Shown piece by piece: positions 15,986-25,347 of a stretch of DNA of 64,000 bases (position 1 is the first letter of the stretch; every line of letters begins with the position of its first letter). This stretch comes from CAZDXJ01 sp050303615 (GTDB lineage: Bacteria; Pseudomonadota; Gammaproteobacteria; Methylococcales; Methylomonadaceae). The DNA lies in contig JBNLCC010000095.1 of NCBI GenBank assembly GCA_050303615.1, forward strand, positions 56,306 to 120,305, in the 5' to 3' direction. The translations under genes and the position numbers were made by a program. The notes under the pieces are model-generated. The model was not told the DNA's origin and did no database searches. It saw only the letters and a program-made list of their open reading frames with translations.

Positions 15986-16963
15986 CTACAAAAACAGTCC
16001 GTCTATTGGTGATGAGGCGGAAGCAAAACGTTTGCGCGGCATGCGGCCTGCCAGAAAAGCCTCCCTACCCGCTTCAATGCCTTTTTTCATTGCCGAGGCC
16101 ATCAGTACCGGGTTTTGTGCTTCAGCGATCGCGGTATTCATCAGCACGCCGTCACATCCCAGTTCCATGGCAACGGCGGCATCGGATGCTGTTCCTACAC
16201 CGGCATCGACTAGAATCGGTACGGAGGCATTTTCGACAATCGTTAAAATATTATAAGGATTACGGATGCCCAACCCTGAGCCGATAGGCGCGGCCAAAGG
16301 CATAACGGCAACACAGCCAATTTCCTCGAGACGTTTTGCGGCGATCGGGTCGTCATTGGTGTAAACCATGACGTCGAAGCCGTCTTTAACCAATAATTCA
16401 GCCGCTTCAAAGGTTGCGCTGACATCGGGAAACAGTGTTTTTTGGTCGGCCAGCACTTCCAGCTTGACTAATTTATGTCCGTCCAGCAGTTCCCTGGCCA
16501 GCCGGCAGGTGCGTACCGCATCCTGCGCGGTAAAGCATCCGGCGGTGTTAGGTAGAATGGTATATTGTTGGGGGGAAATGACATCCAGTAAATTGGGTTC
16601 GTCGGCGTTTTGACCGATATTGGTCCGGCGGATGGCCACTGTGACGATTTGCGCACCACTGCTTTCTATCGCTAATCGGGTCTGTTCCAGGTCTTTATAT
16701 TTTCCGGTGCCGACCAATAACCGTGAACGGTATTGTACGCCGGCAATCTCCAGCAAATCATCCTGCCCGCCGCCGATAGCCCGAACGATTTCCAACCGGT
16801 CGTCCGGTTGCAGGGTTTTATAGCGATATTGGTCGAACGGTAATATTTCCTTGTTCAACTCGACGGCAATACGCTTATTACTCAAACCGAGCTGCTCAAT
16901 GACATCGGCAACTTGGGTATTGTTGTTGAGCGAACGCAGCTCGCCATTGATATATACATTCAT
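15986..16963 (-). CDS. thiG: ThiS-ThiG fusion: sulfur carrier and thiazole synthase
   Basis: One 325-residue reading frame joins ThiS (residues 1-66) to ThiG (about 70-325). ThiS normally ends in a free Gly-Gly that is converted to a thiocarboxylate; here the corresponding RAIGGG (residues 61-66) runs directly into QDDLLEIAG, the start of ThiG. ThiG shows the Schiff-base lysine at about residue 167 in VKLEVLAD and the phosphate-binding repeats PLAAPIGSGLGI and VDAGVGTASDAA. Together they build the thiazole of thiamine. Fusions of this type are annotated in other proteobacteria. Start is the ATG at 16963; a TTG three codons upstream is open. Confidence 0.93.
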   Translation of the reverse strand: MNVYINGELRSLNNNTQVADVIEQLGLSNKRIAVELNKEILPFDQYRYKTLQPDDRLEIVRAIGGGQDDLLEIAGVQYRSRLLVGTGKYKDLEQTRLAIESSGAQIVTVAIRRTNIGQNADEPNLLDVISPQQYTILPNTAGCFTAQDAVRTCRLARELLDGHKLVKLEVLADQKTLFPDVSATFEAAELLVKDGFDVMVYTNDDPIAAKRLEEIGCVAVMPLAAPIGSGLGIRNPYNILTIVENASVPILVDAGVGTASDAAVAMELGCDGVLMNTAIAEAQNPVLMASAMKKGIEAGREAFLAGRMPRKRFASASSPIDGLFL

Positions 16964-16978
16964 AAGTAACAACCAAAT

Positions 16979-18049
16979 CTAATTTTCTACTGTCCTGCGC
17001 TGCTGCACGGCAACGGCAAGATTACGTAATAACGGCACTGTATCTTCCCAACCGATACAGGCATCAGTGATGCTTTGTCCGTAGGTTAAAGGTTTACCGG
17101 CAACGACATCCTGCCGGCCGGCCTTAAGGTGGCTTTCTATCATTGCGCCGATTATGCGCCTGTCGCCGTTGGCAATTTGCGCGGCGACATCAGTGCCTAC
17201 CAGCAGTTGTCGCTGATACTGTTTCAAACTATTGGCGTGGCTGAAGTCAATCATGATATTCGGTCTCAAATTGGCTGCTTCCAGGCCTTCCGCGGCAAGT
17301 TCGACGCTGACCGCATCGTAATTCGGGTGACTGTTTCCACCGCGCAAAATAAGATGCACGTCCTGATTACCGGTGGTGGAAAATATCGCCGAATGTCCCG
17401 CTTTAGTCAACGACAGGAAATGATGCGGGCTCATTGCGGCGCCGATCGCATCGATGGCAATTTTTATGGTACCGTCGGTTGCATTTTTAAACCCGACCGC
17501 GCAGGACAAACCGGATGCCAGTTCGCGGTGTACCTGGCTCTCAGTGGTCCTCGCACCGATCGCACCCCAGGAGACCAAATCGGAAATATACTGCGGTGTA
17601 ATCAGATCAAGATATTCGGTTGCCGCCGGGATGTCGAAATTGTTGATATCCAGCAGTAATTTGCGGGCAACGCGCAGGCCTTTGTTGATATTGAAGCTGG
17701 AATCCAGGTCGGGGTCGTTGATTAAGCCCTTCCAGCCTACCGTGGTGCGCGGTTTTTCAAAGTAGACGCGCATGACGATGACCAGGTCATCGACAAGTGA
17801 GTCTCTGATATCCGCCAGCCGTTTTGCATATTCATGAGCAGCATCACTATCATGAATCGAACAGGGGCCGATTACCACCAACAAGCGGTCATCCTCTCCC
17901 GCTAGTATATTATGGATGTCTTGCCTGGCACGTAATATGGTTTTAGCGGCGGTATCGCTAATCGGCATCTCTTCGTGAACCTGATACGGTGCGATCACTT
18001 CCTTGGTTTCACAAATTCTTAGATCGTCAGTGTTATATTGGCTTTGCAT
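16979..18049 (-). CDS. aroG: 3-deoxy-7-phosphoheptulonate (DAHP) synthase, class I
   Basis: Condenses phosphoenolpyruvate with erythrose 4-phosphate, the entry to aromatic amino-acid synthesis. 356 residues, the AroF/G/H size. Motifs are VIGPCSIHDSDAAHEYA near residue 60, VMRVYFEKPRTTVGWKGLINDP near 95, GARTTESQVHRELASGLS, and MIDFSHANS near the C-terminus. Which of the three E. coli isozymes it matches in feedback control cannot be read safely, so the symbol is provisional. It lies 15 bases upstream of the thiS-thiG gene on the same strand. A TTG eight codons before the chosen ATG is open. Confidence 0.92.
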   Translation of the reverse strand: MQSQYNTDDLRICETKEVIAPYQVHEEMPISDTAAKTILRARQDIHNILAGEDDRLLVVIGPCSIHDSDAAHEYAKRLADIRDSLVDDLVIVMRVYFEKPRTTVGWKGLINDPDLDSSFNINKGLRVARKLLLDINNFDIPAATEYLDLITPQYISDLVSWGAIGARTTESQVHRELASGLSCAVGFKNATDGTIKIAIDAIGAAMSPHHFLSLTKAGHSAIFSTTGNQDVHLILRGGNSHPNYDAVSVELAAEGLEAANLRPNIMIDFSHANSLKQYQRQLLVGTDVAAQIANGDRRIIGAMIESHLKAGRQDVVAGKPLTYGQSITDACIGWEDTVPLLRNLAVAVQQRRTVEN

Positions 18050-18217
18050 GGTATTTGGCTGCAGACGCTCCAAAAGGAGTCATTTTAAAGTTGGATATTT
18101 GATAAAACCGTTTATTCTAACTGTTTTGATGAATCATTGTCAGTTATTCATATTAAATTTCTATTATATACATCAATGGTTATGCTAAAGTAAATAATTT
18201 ATGCCTCGTAATCTACT

Positions 18218-19003
18218 ATGGAAAAGCAAATGTTATTTTCCGGCAGAATATCAATAAGGATCATTGCTGCCGTTGTCTGTTTGTTGCCTGTTAGCGTGGT
18301 TGCAGATGTCCTGGAGCAGGCGATTAATACCAATATGGCGACCAATGCGGCAGCTGTCAAATCGCAGGGTAAAATCGATCAATTAAGCGACCAGACCAGA
18401 AAAATGCTGGAACAGTACCGCGCTGCCACCAGACAAACCGAAACCCTGCAGACCTACAATGCGCATATCAAAGATCTGCTTGCATCCCAGGAACAGGAAA
18501 AACAATCGTTGATCAAGCAGTTGGAAGACATCGAAATCACGCAACGCGAGATTGTCCCACTGATTTTGACTATGCTGGAGAACCTGGAAACCTTTATAGA
18601 TCTCGACCTCCCCTTCCTTCCCGAAGAGCGCCATGAACGTCTGGCAAAATTGCAACAAATGATGCTCAGGGCCGATGTGACCAATGCAGAGAAGTTTCGT
18701 CGTATTCTCGAAGCTTATCAAATCGAAAATGACTATGGCAATACCATCGAGGCTTATCGCTCGGATATCGATATCAACGATAAAACAAGCGCTGTGGATT
18801 TTCTTCGTTTGGGACGTGTAGCGCTGTATTACCAGCGGCTTGACGGCAGTGAGACGGGCTATTGGGATAAAGAGCAAAAACGTTGGCAAACCTTGTCACC
18901 GGACTATCGCAACGCCATACGTAACGGATTGCGCATAGCTCGAAAAGAAACCGCGCCGGATTTGTTGGTGTTGCCGATACCAGCCGCGGAGGCGGAAAAA
19001 TGA
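18218..19003 (+). CDS. DUF3450 periplasmic protein of TonB2-type system
   Basis: A 261-residue exported protein: signal peptide (about residues 1-29, ending VSVVAD) followed by long coiled-coil helices rich in Gln/Glu (about 50-120) and a folded C-terminal part with LGRVALYYQRLDG near residue 200. This is the DUF3450 pattern. In Vibrio-like TonB2 clusters a DUF3450 gene opens the operon before ttpC, exbB2, exbD2, tonB2 and a TPR gene, exactly the order here. It likely acts in the periplasm as an accessory to energy transfer to outer-membrane receptors (inference). Its stop overlaps the next start (ATGA). Confidence 0.88.
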   Translation: MEKQMLFSGRISIRIIAAVVCLLPVSVVADVLEQAINTNMATNAAAVKSQGKIDQLSDQTRKMLEQYRAATRQTETLQTYNAHIKDLLASQEQEKQSLIKQLEDIEITQREIVPLILTMLENLETFIDLDLPFLPEERHERLAKLQQMMLRADVTNAEKFRRILEAYQIENDYGNTIEAYRSDIDINDKTSAVDFLRLGRVALYYQRLDGSETGYWDKEQKRWQTLSPDYRNAIRNGLRIARKETAPDLLVLPIPAAEAEK

Positions 19004-20331
19004 GAATATCGCTTTTGTTAGTTATGATTGTGGCTGCTGCCGGTAATGTTGCGGCCAAACATCTGGATTTGGATGAACTGTTGCGCGAAGTGAAAAGAAG
19101 CCAAGGGGTGGAAGGAAAAATCAACCAGCAACGGGAAAGCCGGTTTTTACAGGAAAAAAACCAACAGCAGCAATTACTGGCGGAGGCCAAGGCGCAATTG
19201 GCGAAACAGGAACAAATCAGCAAACAGTTAAGATCACGCCTGGATGCGAATGAGCTTGAACTAAGTGAACTGGAAACCGAGCTCAACGAGCACAGCGGTG
19301 TTTTGGGTGAATTATTCGGCGTGGCAAGGCAGGCGGCCGGGGATTTAAAGGCGGATTTGGACCAATCGCTGGTTTCGGCGCAATTCCCCGAGCGTAGCGA
19401 ACACTTGGAAGTTATCGCCAACAGTAAGGCGTTGCCCACCATTGAGCAGTTGGAATCATTGTGGTTTACACTGCAACAGGAAATGACCGAAGCGGGCAAA
19501 GTGGTTCGCTACCGCTCCGAGATCTTATCGGCAGCCGGTGAACCGAAACCGGCCGAAGTTATTCGCATCGGGACGTTCGATGCAATAGCTGACGGCAAAT
19601 ATTTGCGTTATCTGCCGGAAGCCGGCAAGCTGGCCGAGTTGTCGCGCCAGCCGGAAACGGAATATCTGGATATAGCGGAACAATTTGAAAAAACTACCCA
19701 AGGCCGCGCCGATATGGCGATCGACCCGACGCGCGGTGTGATTCTCAGCCTATTGATCCAGACCCCTGATAAAATCGAGCGGATCAAACAGGGCGGTATT
19801 ATCGGCTACATTATCCTGATCATGGGCGCATGCGGTTTTATTTATGCGCTTATACGATTTATTGTGCTGGCCGGCACCGACCGCAAGATGATGCAGCAAA
19901 TGAATGAGTTGGGCAGTGCCAAACCAAATAACCCATTAGGGCGCGTGCTGCTGGCGGCTGAACAGGGTAAAACCCAGGACATGGATACGCTGCAATTAAT
20001 CCTCGATGAAGCAATTACCCGGGAAGTGCCGAAGCTGGAAAAAGGCCAGTCGATGATTAAACTACTGGCGGCGGTGGCGCCGTTACTGGGGCTGTTGGGC
20101 ACCGTAACAGGCATGATTGCCACCTTCCAGTCGATCAGCCTTTTCGGCACCGGCGATCCCAAGTTGATGGCCAGCGGCATATCACAGGCGCTGGTTACCA
20201 CGATGCTAGGCCTGATAGTGGCGATACCGCTGTTGTTTTTACATAGTCTGGTGGTATCGCGCAGCAGCCGGCTGGTTCATATTCTGGATGAGCAGACTGC
20301 GGGCTTGATCAGTCGCCGCACGGAACAATAA
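19000..20331 (+). CDS. ttpC: TtpC-type MotA/TolQ/ExbB proton channel protein
   Basis: 443 residues: signal peptide, a periplasmic coiled-coil region (about 20-120), a linker, then a MotA/TolQ/ExbB channel domain with membrane segments at about 265-290, 345-370 and 390-415. The channel signature is LLAAVAPLLGLLGTVTGMI, with the conserved GTG..KLMASGISQAL block. Long ExbB-like proteins of this architecture are the TtpC component that Vibrio TonB2 systems need in addition to ExbB2/ExbD2. Start ATG at 19000, overlapping the previous stop, preceded by GGAGGCGG. It ends directly against the next start. Confidence 0.9.
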   Translation: MRISLLLVMIVAAAGNVAAKHLDLDELLREVKRSQGVEGKINQQRESRFLQEKNQQQQLLAEAKAQLAKQEQISKQLRSRLDANELELSELETELNEHSGVLGELFGVARQAAGDLKADLDQSLVSAQFPERSEHLEVIANSKALPTIEQLESLWFTLQQEMTEAGKVVRYRSEILSAAGEPKPAEVIRIGTFDAIADGKYLRYLPEAGKLAELSRQPETEYLDIAEQFEKTTQGRADMAIDPTRGVILSLLIQTPDKIERIKQGGIIGYIILIMGACGFIYALIRFIVLAGTDRKMMQQMNELGSAKPNNPLGRVLLAAEQGKTQDMDTLQLILDEAITREVPKLEKGQSMIKLLAAVAPLLGLLGTVTGMIATFQSISLFGTGDPKLMASGISQALVTTMLGLIVAIPLLFLHSLVVSRSSRLVHILDEQTAGLISRRTEQ

Positions 20332-20844
20332 ATGGACTTGTTGGAATCGATCCACAACTTTTTGAACACCGGCGGTGAAGTGCTGTGGATAATCCTGTAC
20401 GTTTCCATTGTGTTGTGGTGCCTGATCGCTGAGAGGCTGCTGTTTTTCGTTTTTTATTATCCCGGGCAAAAGCAGCGCTGGTTGCTGCAATGGAATCAGC
20501 GCAGCGATAAATGTTCGCCGCGGGCATTATCGATTCGCGAATGCATCATTTCCGAAGCGAAATTTCAAATGGGCAAGTCGGTACCGGTCATTAAAATGCT
20601 GGTGCGCCTCTGTCCGCTGCTCGGCCTGTTGGGTACCGTCACCGGTATGATTCATGTCTTTGACGTCATGGCGGTTACCGGTACCGGCAATGCCCGTGCT
20701 ATGGCATCGGGTGTATCCCAGGCCACTATCCCCACCATGGCCGGCATGGTGGTTGCCATTTCCGGATTGTATTTTACTCGCCTGATCGATGAACGCGTCA
20801 GCGACGAAACACACCATCTGGCTGATTTATTAAAATATCACTAA
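20332..20844 (+). CDS. exbB: ExbB2-type biopolymer transport protein
   Basis: 170 residues, a short ExbB/TolQ-type channel subunit. Three membrane segments are visible (about 20-42, 95-115, 135-155), with MLVRLCPLLGLLGTVTGMI and the following GTGNARAMASGVSQATIPTMAGMVVA. With ExbD it forms the proton-driven motor that energises TonB in the inner membrane. The start codon follows the ttpC stop with no gap. Paralogous to the channel half of the preceding gene. Confidence 0.93.
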   Translation: MDLLESIHNFLNTGGEVLWIILYVSIVLWCLIAERLLFFVFYYPGQKQRWLLQWNQRSDKCSPRALSIRECIISEAKFQMGKSVPVIKMLVRLCPLLGLLGTVTGMIHVFDVMAVTGTGNARAMASGVSQATIPTMAGMVVAISGLYFTRLIDERVSDETHHLADLLKYH

Positions 20845-20854
20845 AGAGGTTTTC

Positions 20855-21268
20855 ATGCGTCGCAGATCTAGTCGCTCCAGCAACGACCAGGATTCCGGCA
20901 TCGATATGACGCCGATGCTTGATATTGTGTTTATCATGCTGATTTTCTTTATTGTCACCACGTCGTTTGTCAAGGAATCCGGCATTGAAGTCAATCGCCC
21001 TACCGCACAAACAGCGGAACGAAAGGAACGCGGGCATATCATCGTCTCGATTAGGGCGAATGGTGAGGTCTGGATTGACAAACGGGCGGTCGATATCCGG
21101 GCGGTGCGCGCCAACGTGGCGCGCCTGCATGCGGAGAATCCGCTGGGTTCAGTGATTATTGCCGCCGACCGCGATACCCGGACCCATGATCTGGTGCAAG
21201 TAATGGATCAGATTCGGCTTGCCGGCATCACTAACGCATCCATCGCAACGGAGGCGGAATCCCGGTGA
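20855..21268 (+). CDS. exbD: ExbD2-type biopolymer transport protein
   Basis: 137 residues: a short cytoplasmic N-terminus, one membrane segment (about 24-44) containing the essential aspartate in DMTPMLDIVFIMLIFF, and a periplasmic ExbD fold. It pairs with the ExbB subunit as the motor for TonB. A clear ribosome site (AAAGAGG) precedes the ATG. The stop overlaps the tonB GTG start (GTGA), so translation is coupled. Confidence 0.94.
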   Translation: MRRRSSRSSNDQDSGIDMTPMLDIVFIMLIFFIVTTSFVKESGIEVNRPTAQTAERKERGHIIVSIRANGEVWIDKRAVDIRAVRANVARLHAENPLGSVIIAADRDTRTHDLVQVMDQIRLAGITNASIATEAESR

Positions 21269-21918
21269 AGCGCCTGTGTTCCGCTCTACTGCTCGGTATT
21301 GCAGTCTCGTTGGGACTGTTTTGGCTGATGCAGTTCATGATTATGAGCAATCAGCAAGGATTTAAGGATACCGACGATGTGCGCATGGTTGAATTTGTCC
21401 GCTTGAAACGCGAGACCAAACTGCAAGCCAAAACCAGAAAGCAGCCTGAACCGCCCCCGCCTCCTGAAAACAGGCCGCCACCGCCACCGCTGATGCAGAC
21501 GACCCAGACTCATGTCAGCCACGATCTGCCGCAAATCAATATGCCGAAACTGGATATTCCCCTGCAAACCCGGGCCAGCGGTTCACTGCTCAATGGGGTA
21601 CGGGTCGGTGCGGAAGTCGCGGGTACCCCCGGCATCGGCGAAATCAGCACCAACCTGATCCCGCTGGTGCGGATACCGCCGCGCTATCCGATGCGCGCCG
21701 CATCCCGGCGAATCGAAGGCTGGGTCAAAGTTGAATTCACCATTACCAAAAACGGCACCGTCAAAGATGCCGACGTGGTGGACTCGCAACCGAGCAGTAT
21801 TTTTAACCGCGCGGCGCTGCAGGCTATTGCAAAGTGGAAGTTCAAACCCAAAGTGGTGGATGGCAAACCGGTAGAACAGAGAGCCGTGCAAATTCTTCAA
21901 TTCAAGCTATCCCGATGA
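21265..21918 (+). CDS. tonB: TonB2-type energy transducer
   Basis: 217 residues beginning with GTG (GGAGGCGG lies upstream). Architecture: N-terminal membrane anchor (about 7-27), a proline-rich periplasmic spacer (EPPPPPENRPPPPPL near 70-85), and a C-terminal TonB domain. The domain carries YPMRAASRRIEGWVKVEFTI and DVVDSQPSSIFNRAALQAI, the usual family blocks. It carries motor energy to outer-membrane receptors. The short spacer suits a TonB2 type rather than the longer classical TonB. No receptor gene is in the window. Confidence 0.93.
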   Translation: MKRLCSALLLGIAVSLGLFWLMQFMIMSNQQGFKDTDDVRMVEFVRLKRETKLQAKTRKQPEPPPPPENRPPPPPLMQTTQTHVSHDLPQINMPKLDIPLQTRASGSLLNGVRVGAEVAGTPGIGEISTNLIPLVRIPPRYPMRAASRRIEGWVKVEFTITKNGTVKDADVVDSQPSSIFNRAALQAIAKWKFKPKVVDGKPVEQRAVQILQFKLSR

Positions 21919-23135
21919 TCCGTTTACGATTATTTAAACTGTGTTGCTGCTGTTGCTTGATCCTGTCGTCAGTTGTTTACGCGCAGCAAAATACAGTATC
22001 GCCGCAGCTATATAAAACGCTGCAAAAGTCGGAAAAGCTGATTGCCGGCAAGTCTTACGGCGAAGCCCGGCAGCTCCTGCAATCGGCCTTATCCGGCGCT
22101 GCAAGCGATTATGAGACCGCTACCGTATTGCGCAGTCTTTCGTCGATTTATGCATTACAGGAAGACTATCAAAAAGCCGCCGAAACGTTGTCCGAAAGCC
22201 TGGCTTTAAATGCCTTTCCCGCCGAGCAGCAACAGCAGGCATTATTGAATTTAGGACAGCTTTATATGGCGAACGGCCAATTCCGCAAAGCAGTTAACGT
22301 CTTAGAACCGTGGCTGGCGAAAAACCCCAAGCCGGATATCCAAGTCTATGTGTTGATGGCCAATGCCTATGCCCAATTAAAACAATACCGCAAAGCGCTG
22401 CCCTATATTCGAAAAGCAATTAATTTGACTCAAAAACCGCCTGAATCCTGGTATCAGCTTAATCTGGCGCTTGTCTACGAACTGCAGGATTATGCAGCGG
22501 CGGCGGGGGTGCTACAGACATTGATTGGCCAATATCCGGAAAAAAAACAGTATTGGGAGCAGTTGGGCGCAGTCCATCAGCAAATGAAACAATACACCAA
22601 AGCGGCGTCGATTAAAGAGCTCGCCTATAAAAAGGGCCTGCTCAACAGAGAAAAGGAAATTCTGGATTTGTTTAACTTACTGCTCTATATCGATGCGCCT
22701 TATAAAGCTGCTGTGCTGTTGGATAAGGAATTGATCGCCGGGCATGTCAAAAACAATGCCAAAACCCGTGAGCAATTAGCTAATGCCTGGACCCTGGCGC
22801 GCGAATTCGACCATGCCGTCACGGCTTTGGAGGAAGCATCCAAACTGACTGACAAAGGAATCTTGTGTCAACAATTAGGACAAATTTTCGTCGAGCAGGA
22901 AAAATGGCAACAGGCGGCCAAGGCGCTCAGTAAAGCGATCAGTAAAGGCAGTCTGAAACAGCCGGGAAACGTCTATCTGTTGTTGGGCATGAGTTACTAT
23001 GAACTAAAGCAAACAGCCAAGGCACGACAGGCGTTTAATCAGGCCGGTAAGTACCTAAAAACCCAATCAGCGGCTACACAGTGGCTGAGCTATATCGATA
23101 ATGAGCAGATTGCGGAGGAAACTGCTGCTCATTGA
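21915..23135 (+). CDS. TPR-repeat protein ending the TonB2 operon
   Basis: 406 residues from the ATG at 21915, which overlaps the tonB stop (ATGA). A signal peptide (with an unusual run CCCCC in its core and cleavage near VVYAQ) is followed by about ten tetratricopeptide-like helical pairs through to the C-terminus, for example ATVLRSLSSIYALQEDYQKA and NVYLLLGMSYYELKQTAKA. Periplasmic TPR proteins are the usual last gene of DUF3450-ttpC-exbBD-tonB clusters and probably act as a scaffold. The repeats are typical in length (34-36) but degenerate. Confidence 0.88.
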   Translation: MIRLRLFKLCCCCCLILSSVVYAQQNTVSPQLYKTLQKSEKLIAGKSYGEARQLLQSALSGAASDYETATVLRSLSSIYALQEDYQKAAETLSESLALNAFPAEQQQQALLNLGQLYMANGQFRKAVNVLEPWLAKNPKPDIQVYVLMANAYAQLKQYRKALPYIRKAINLTQKPPESWYQLNLALVYELQDYAAAAGVLQTLIGQYPEKKQYWEQLGAVHQQMKQYTKAASIKELAYKKGLLNREKEILDLFNLLLYIDAPYKAAVLLDKELIAGHVKNNAKTREQLANAWTLAREFDHAVTALEEASKLTDKGILCQQLGQIFVEQEKWQQAAKALSKAISKGSLKQPGNVYLLLGMSYYELKQTAKARQAFNQAGKYLKTQSAATQWLSYIDNEQIAEETAAH

Positions 23136-23273
23136 GACAGTCACTGAAAAAGGTTTGGCAATGTACTTGTCTGCATAATAGCTTAATGATTATTCATTAA
23201 CAATCAGTGAACTTGAGTGATCGCGGTAAAGTAGATATAGTTTTTGATTAATACGTAAAAAAGTAAAAAACCA

Positions 23274-24386
23274 ATGTCTTCAGATAGTTGTAAAAAACCG
23301 GTTCGCAAAATCATTCATTTGGATATGGATGCTTTTTTTGCGGCGGTTGAACAACGCGATTTCCCGCAGTATCGGGGTAAACCAATTGTGGTTGGCGGTG
23401 CGCCGGACTCCAGGGGGGTTGTTGCCACCTGCAGTTATGAGGCAAGACAGTACGGTATACATTCCGCAATGCCTTCTGCACAGGCTTTTCGGCTATGCCC
23501 GCAGGCTATTTTTGTTAAACCGCGTTTTGAAGTGTACCGGGAGGCTTCATCAATTATTCGGGCCATATTCAACCAGTATACCGATCTGGTTGAACCGCTT
23601 TCGCTGGATGAAGCCTTTCTCGATGTCAGCGACGCCGATGTTTGCATGGGTTCGGCGACTTTTATCGCAAAAGACATAAAAAACAAAATCAGGCAACAAA
23701 CTGCGTTAATTGCCTCTGCGGGAATTTCATATAACAAATTTCTGGCAAAAATAGCATCCGACCTGGATAAACCGGACGGGTTGTATCTGATTACGCCTGA
23801 GCAAGGGGCTGCATTCGTCGAATATCTCGAGGTTGGAAAGTTTCACGGCATTGGCAGAGCCACGCAAGCAAAAATGAATGCCATGGGCATCTATACCGGA
23901 AAGGACTTGAAAAAACATTCGTTGCAAATGCTGCAGCGTCATTTTGGTAAGGCAGGTTTACACTATTACAATATATCCCGTGGCATTGATGAACGGCCGG
24001 TCAGAACCCGCCGACCCAATAAGTCTATTGGCGCCGAGACCACTTTTGAAAAGGATTTGATTGACCGGCAAGAAGTCCTGCGTCATTTGCGTAATCTATT
24101 TGAAAAGGCGCTGGCAAGGGTCAATGCAAAAAAACTTTCCGCCAGAACCGTTACCCTAAAAATCAAATATCAAAACTTTGAACAAATCACCCGCAGCCGC
24201 ACACTGAATGAACCGGTCATCGATGCTGCTGCACATTCCGATGTTATCCACGATCTGCTGAGTAAAACCGAAATCGGCGTGCGAAAGGTGCGTCTGCTGG
24301 GTGTAACGTTTTCGGCTTTGGAAAAACAATCGGCAAAGGCGTGTTATCAGCAGCTGGATTTATTTAAAATATTTGATGGTAATTAA
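23274..24386 (+). CDS. dinB: DNA polymerase IV
   Basis: Y-family translesion polymerase, 370 residues. Catalytic motifs are HLDMDAFFAAVEQRD (about 17-30) and SLDEAFLDVS (about 110-119). A helix-hairpin-helix region includes VGKFHGIG, and the C-terminal little finger follows. The tail ends in QQLDLF, a beta-clamp binding motif. I looked for a LexA box (CTGT-N8-ACAG) in the 138-base upstream gap and saw none. Its stop overlaps the convergent fetB-like stop within the shared TTAA. Confidence 0.95.
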   Translation: MSSDSCKKPVRKIIHLDMDAFFAAVEQRDFPQYRGKPIVVGGAPDSRGVVATCSYEARQYGIHSAMPSAQAFRLCPQAIFVKPRFEVYREASSIIRAIFNQYTDLVEPLSLDEAFLDVSDADVCMGSATFIAKDIKNKIRQQTALIASAGISYNKFLAKIASDLDKPDGLYLITPEQGAAFVEYLEVGKFHGIGRATQAKMNAMGIYTGKDLKKHSLQMLQRHFGKAGLHYYNISRGIDERPVRTRRPNKSIGAETTFEKDLIDRQEVLRHLRNLFEKALARVNAKKLSARTVTLKIKYQNFEQITRSRTLNEPVIDAAAHSDVIHDLLSKTEIGVRKVRLLGVTFSALEKQSAKACYQQLDLFKIFDGN

Positions 24387-25102
24387 GCGGCGTTGGGGCT
24401 ATATAATCCTTTTACCAATAGCAGAAAAATGACCGAGGATATTCCGCCGGCGCTTAACATCATGCACATCACCATAATCTGATACCTCGCTGCGATAAAA
24501 GGTTCGATGCCGGAAAGTATCTGTCCCGTCATCATTCCGGGCAATGTCACCAGACCGACAGCAAACAGCGAGTTAATTACCGGAATCAAAGAAGCCTGTA
24601 AAGCGATATTACGAGCCTTGGTATAAGCCTCGCCCCTTGCAATTTCAGCATTTAGTCGTTCCGCCGCGAGACTGACGCTGTTCATTGCGGCGGCAAAAAT
24701 CATCCCGGCCAGGGGAATCATATACTGAGGCAAGTACCAAGGCTGCAGGTTAAGCACGCCTTGAGTGATAAGTAGCAGAGTGGCACCGCCGCCCAGAGTG
24801 ATGGACAAAACGCCATGTTTATACAAAATCCGGCGTTTATCGGCCACGGTTCCCAATGCGATCCAGCTGGATGAAAACAGCATTACCGCCAAAACGAGCA
24901 CCACCAGCCCGGCATGATCCGATACAAAAATATAGGTTAGAAAATAACCGATCAACATTAATTGCAAAACCATACGCACGACCGCATATAATGCATTACC
25001 CGCATTTAGCGACCATTTAAACAATACGGCCAAAATCAGCGATACGGGAATAAATGCCAGCGCTAAATTTGTATAGGGAATGGTGTGAATTGTATTATTC
25101 AT
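24383..25102 (-). CDS. fetB: FetB-like ABC permease (UPF0014)
   Basis: 239 residues with about seven membrane segments. Family markers include RMVLQLMLIGYFLTYIF near the N-terminus, the MIFAAAMNSVSLAAERL block and GLVTLPGMMTGQILSG, the classic UPF0014 signature. In E. coli FetB works with the ATPase FetA in iron export. No ATPase gene lies beside it here, so it may use a partner encoded elsewhere. Start at the ATG 25102; a TTG four codons upstream is open. Convergent with dinB. Confidence 0.85.
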   Translation of the reverse strand: MNNTIHTIPYTNLALAFIPVSLILAVLFKWSLNAGNALYAVVRMVLQLMLIGYFLTYIFVSDHAGLVVLVLAVMLFSSSWIALGTVADKRRILYKHGVLSITLGGGATLLLITQGVLNLQPWYLPQYMIPLAGMIFAAAMNSVSLAAERLNAEIARGEAYTKARNIALQASLIPVINSLFAVGLVTLPGMMTGQILSGIEPFIAARYQIMVMCMMLSAGGISSVIFLLLVKGLYSPNAA

Positions 25103-25347
25103 TAGCCGTATCAATGCAGATTTGTTCTGACGCCCTTAATAATTTATCGTATCAAATCATATATAGAACGGCGCCAAACGACCCAAAACCGTCGTCCGGT
25201 TTAACCAGTGTAAGTGAATGGCTTCTCTTGCCACTCCAATTTCGGATTTCAATGGAAACGAATCAAATGGAATCTTGTAATGGGTGTAATGTTACAATAG
25301 ATATTCTTTGAATGCTTTCTTAAAAATCAACATATTTGAAGTAAATA

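Noticed and set aside
18129..18151. Fur box before the TonB2 operon
   Set aside because: ATGAAT/ATTCAT with an 11-base spacer does not match the Fur consensus; kept only as an unexplained inverted repeat.
23160..23273. LexA box upstream of dinB
   Set aside because: No CTGT-N8-ACAG or close variant was seen.
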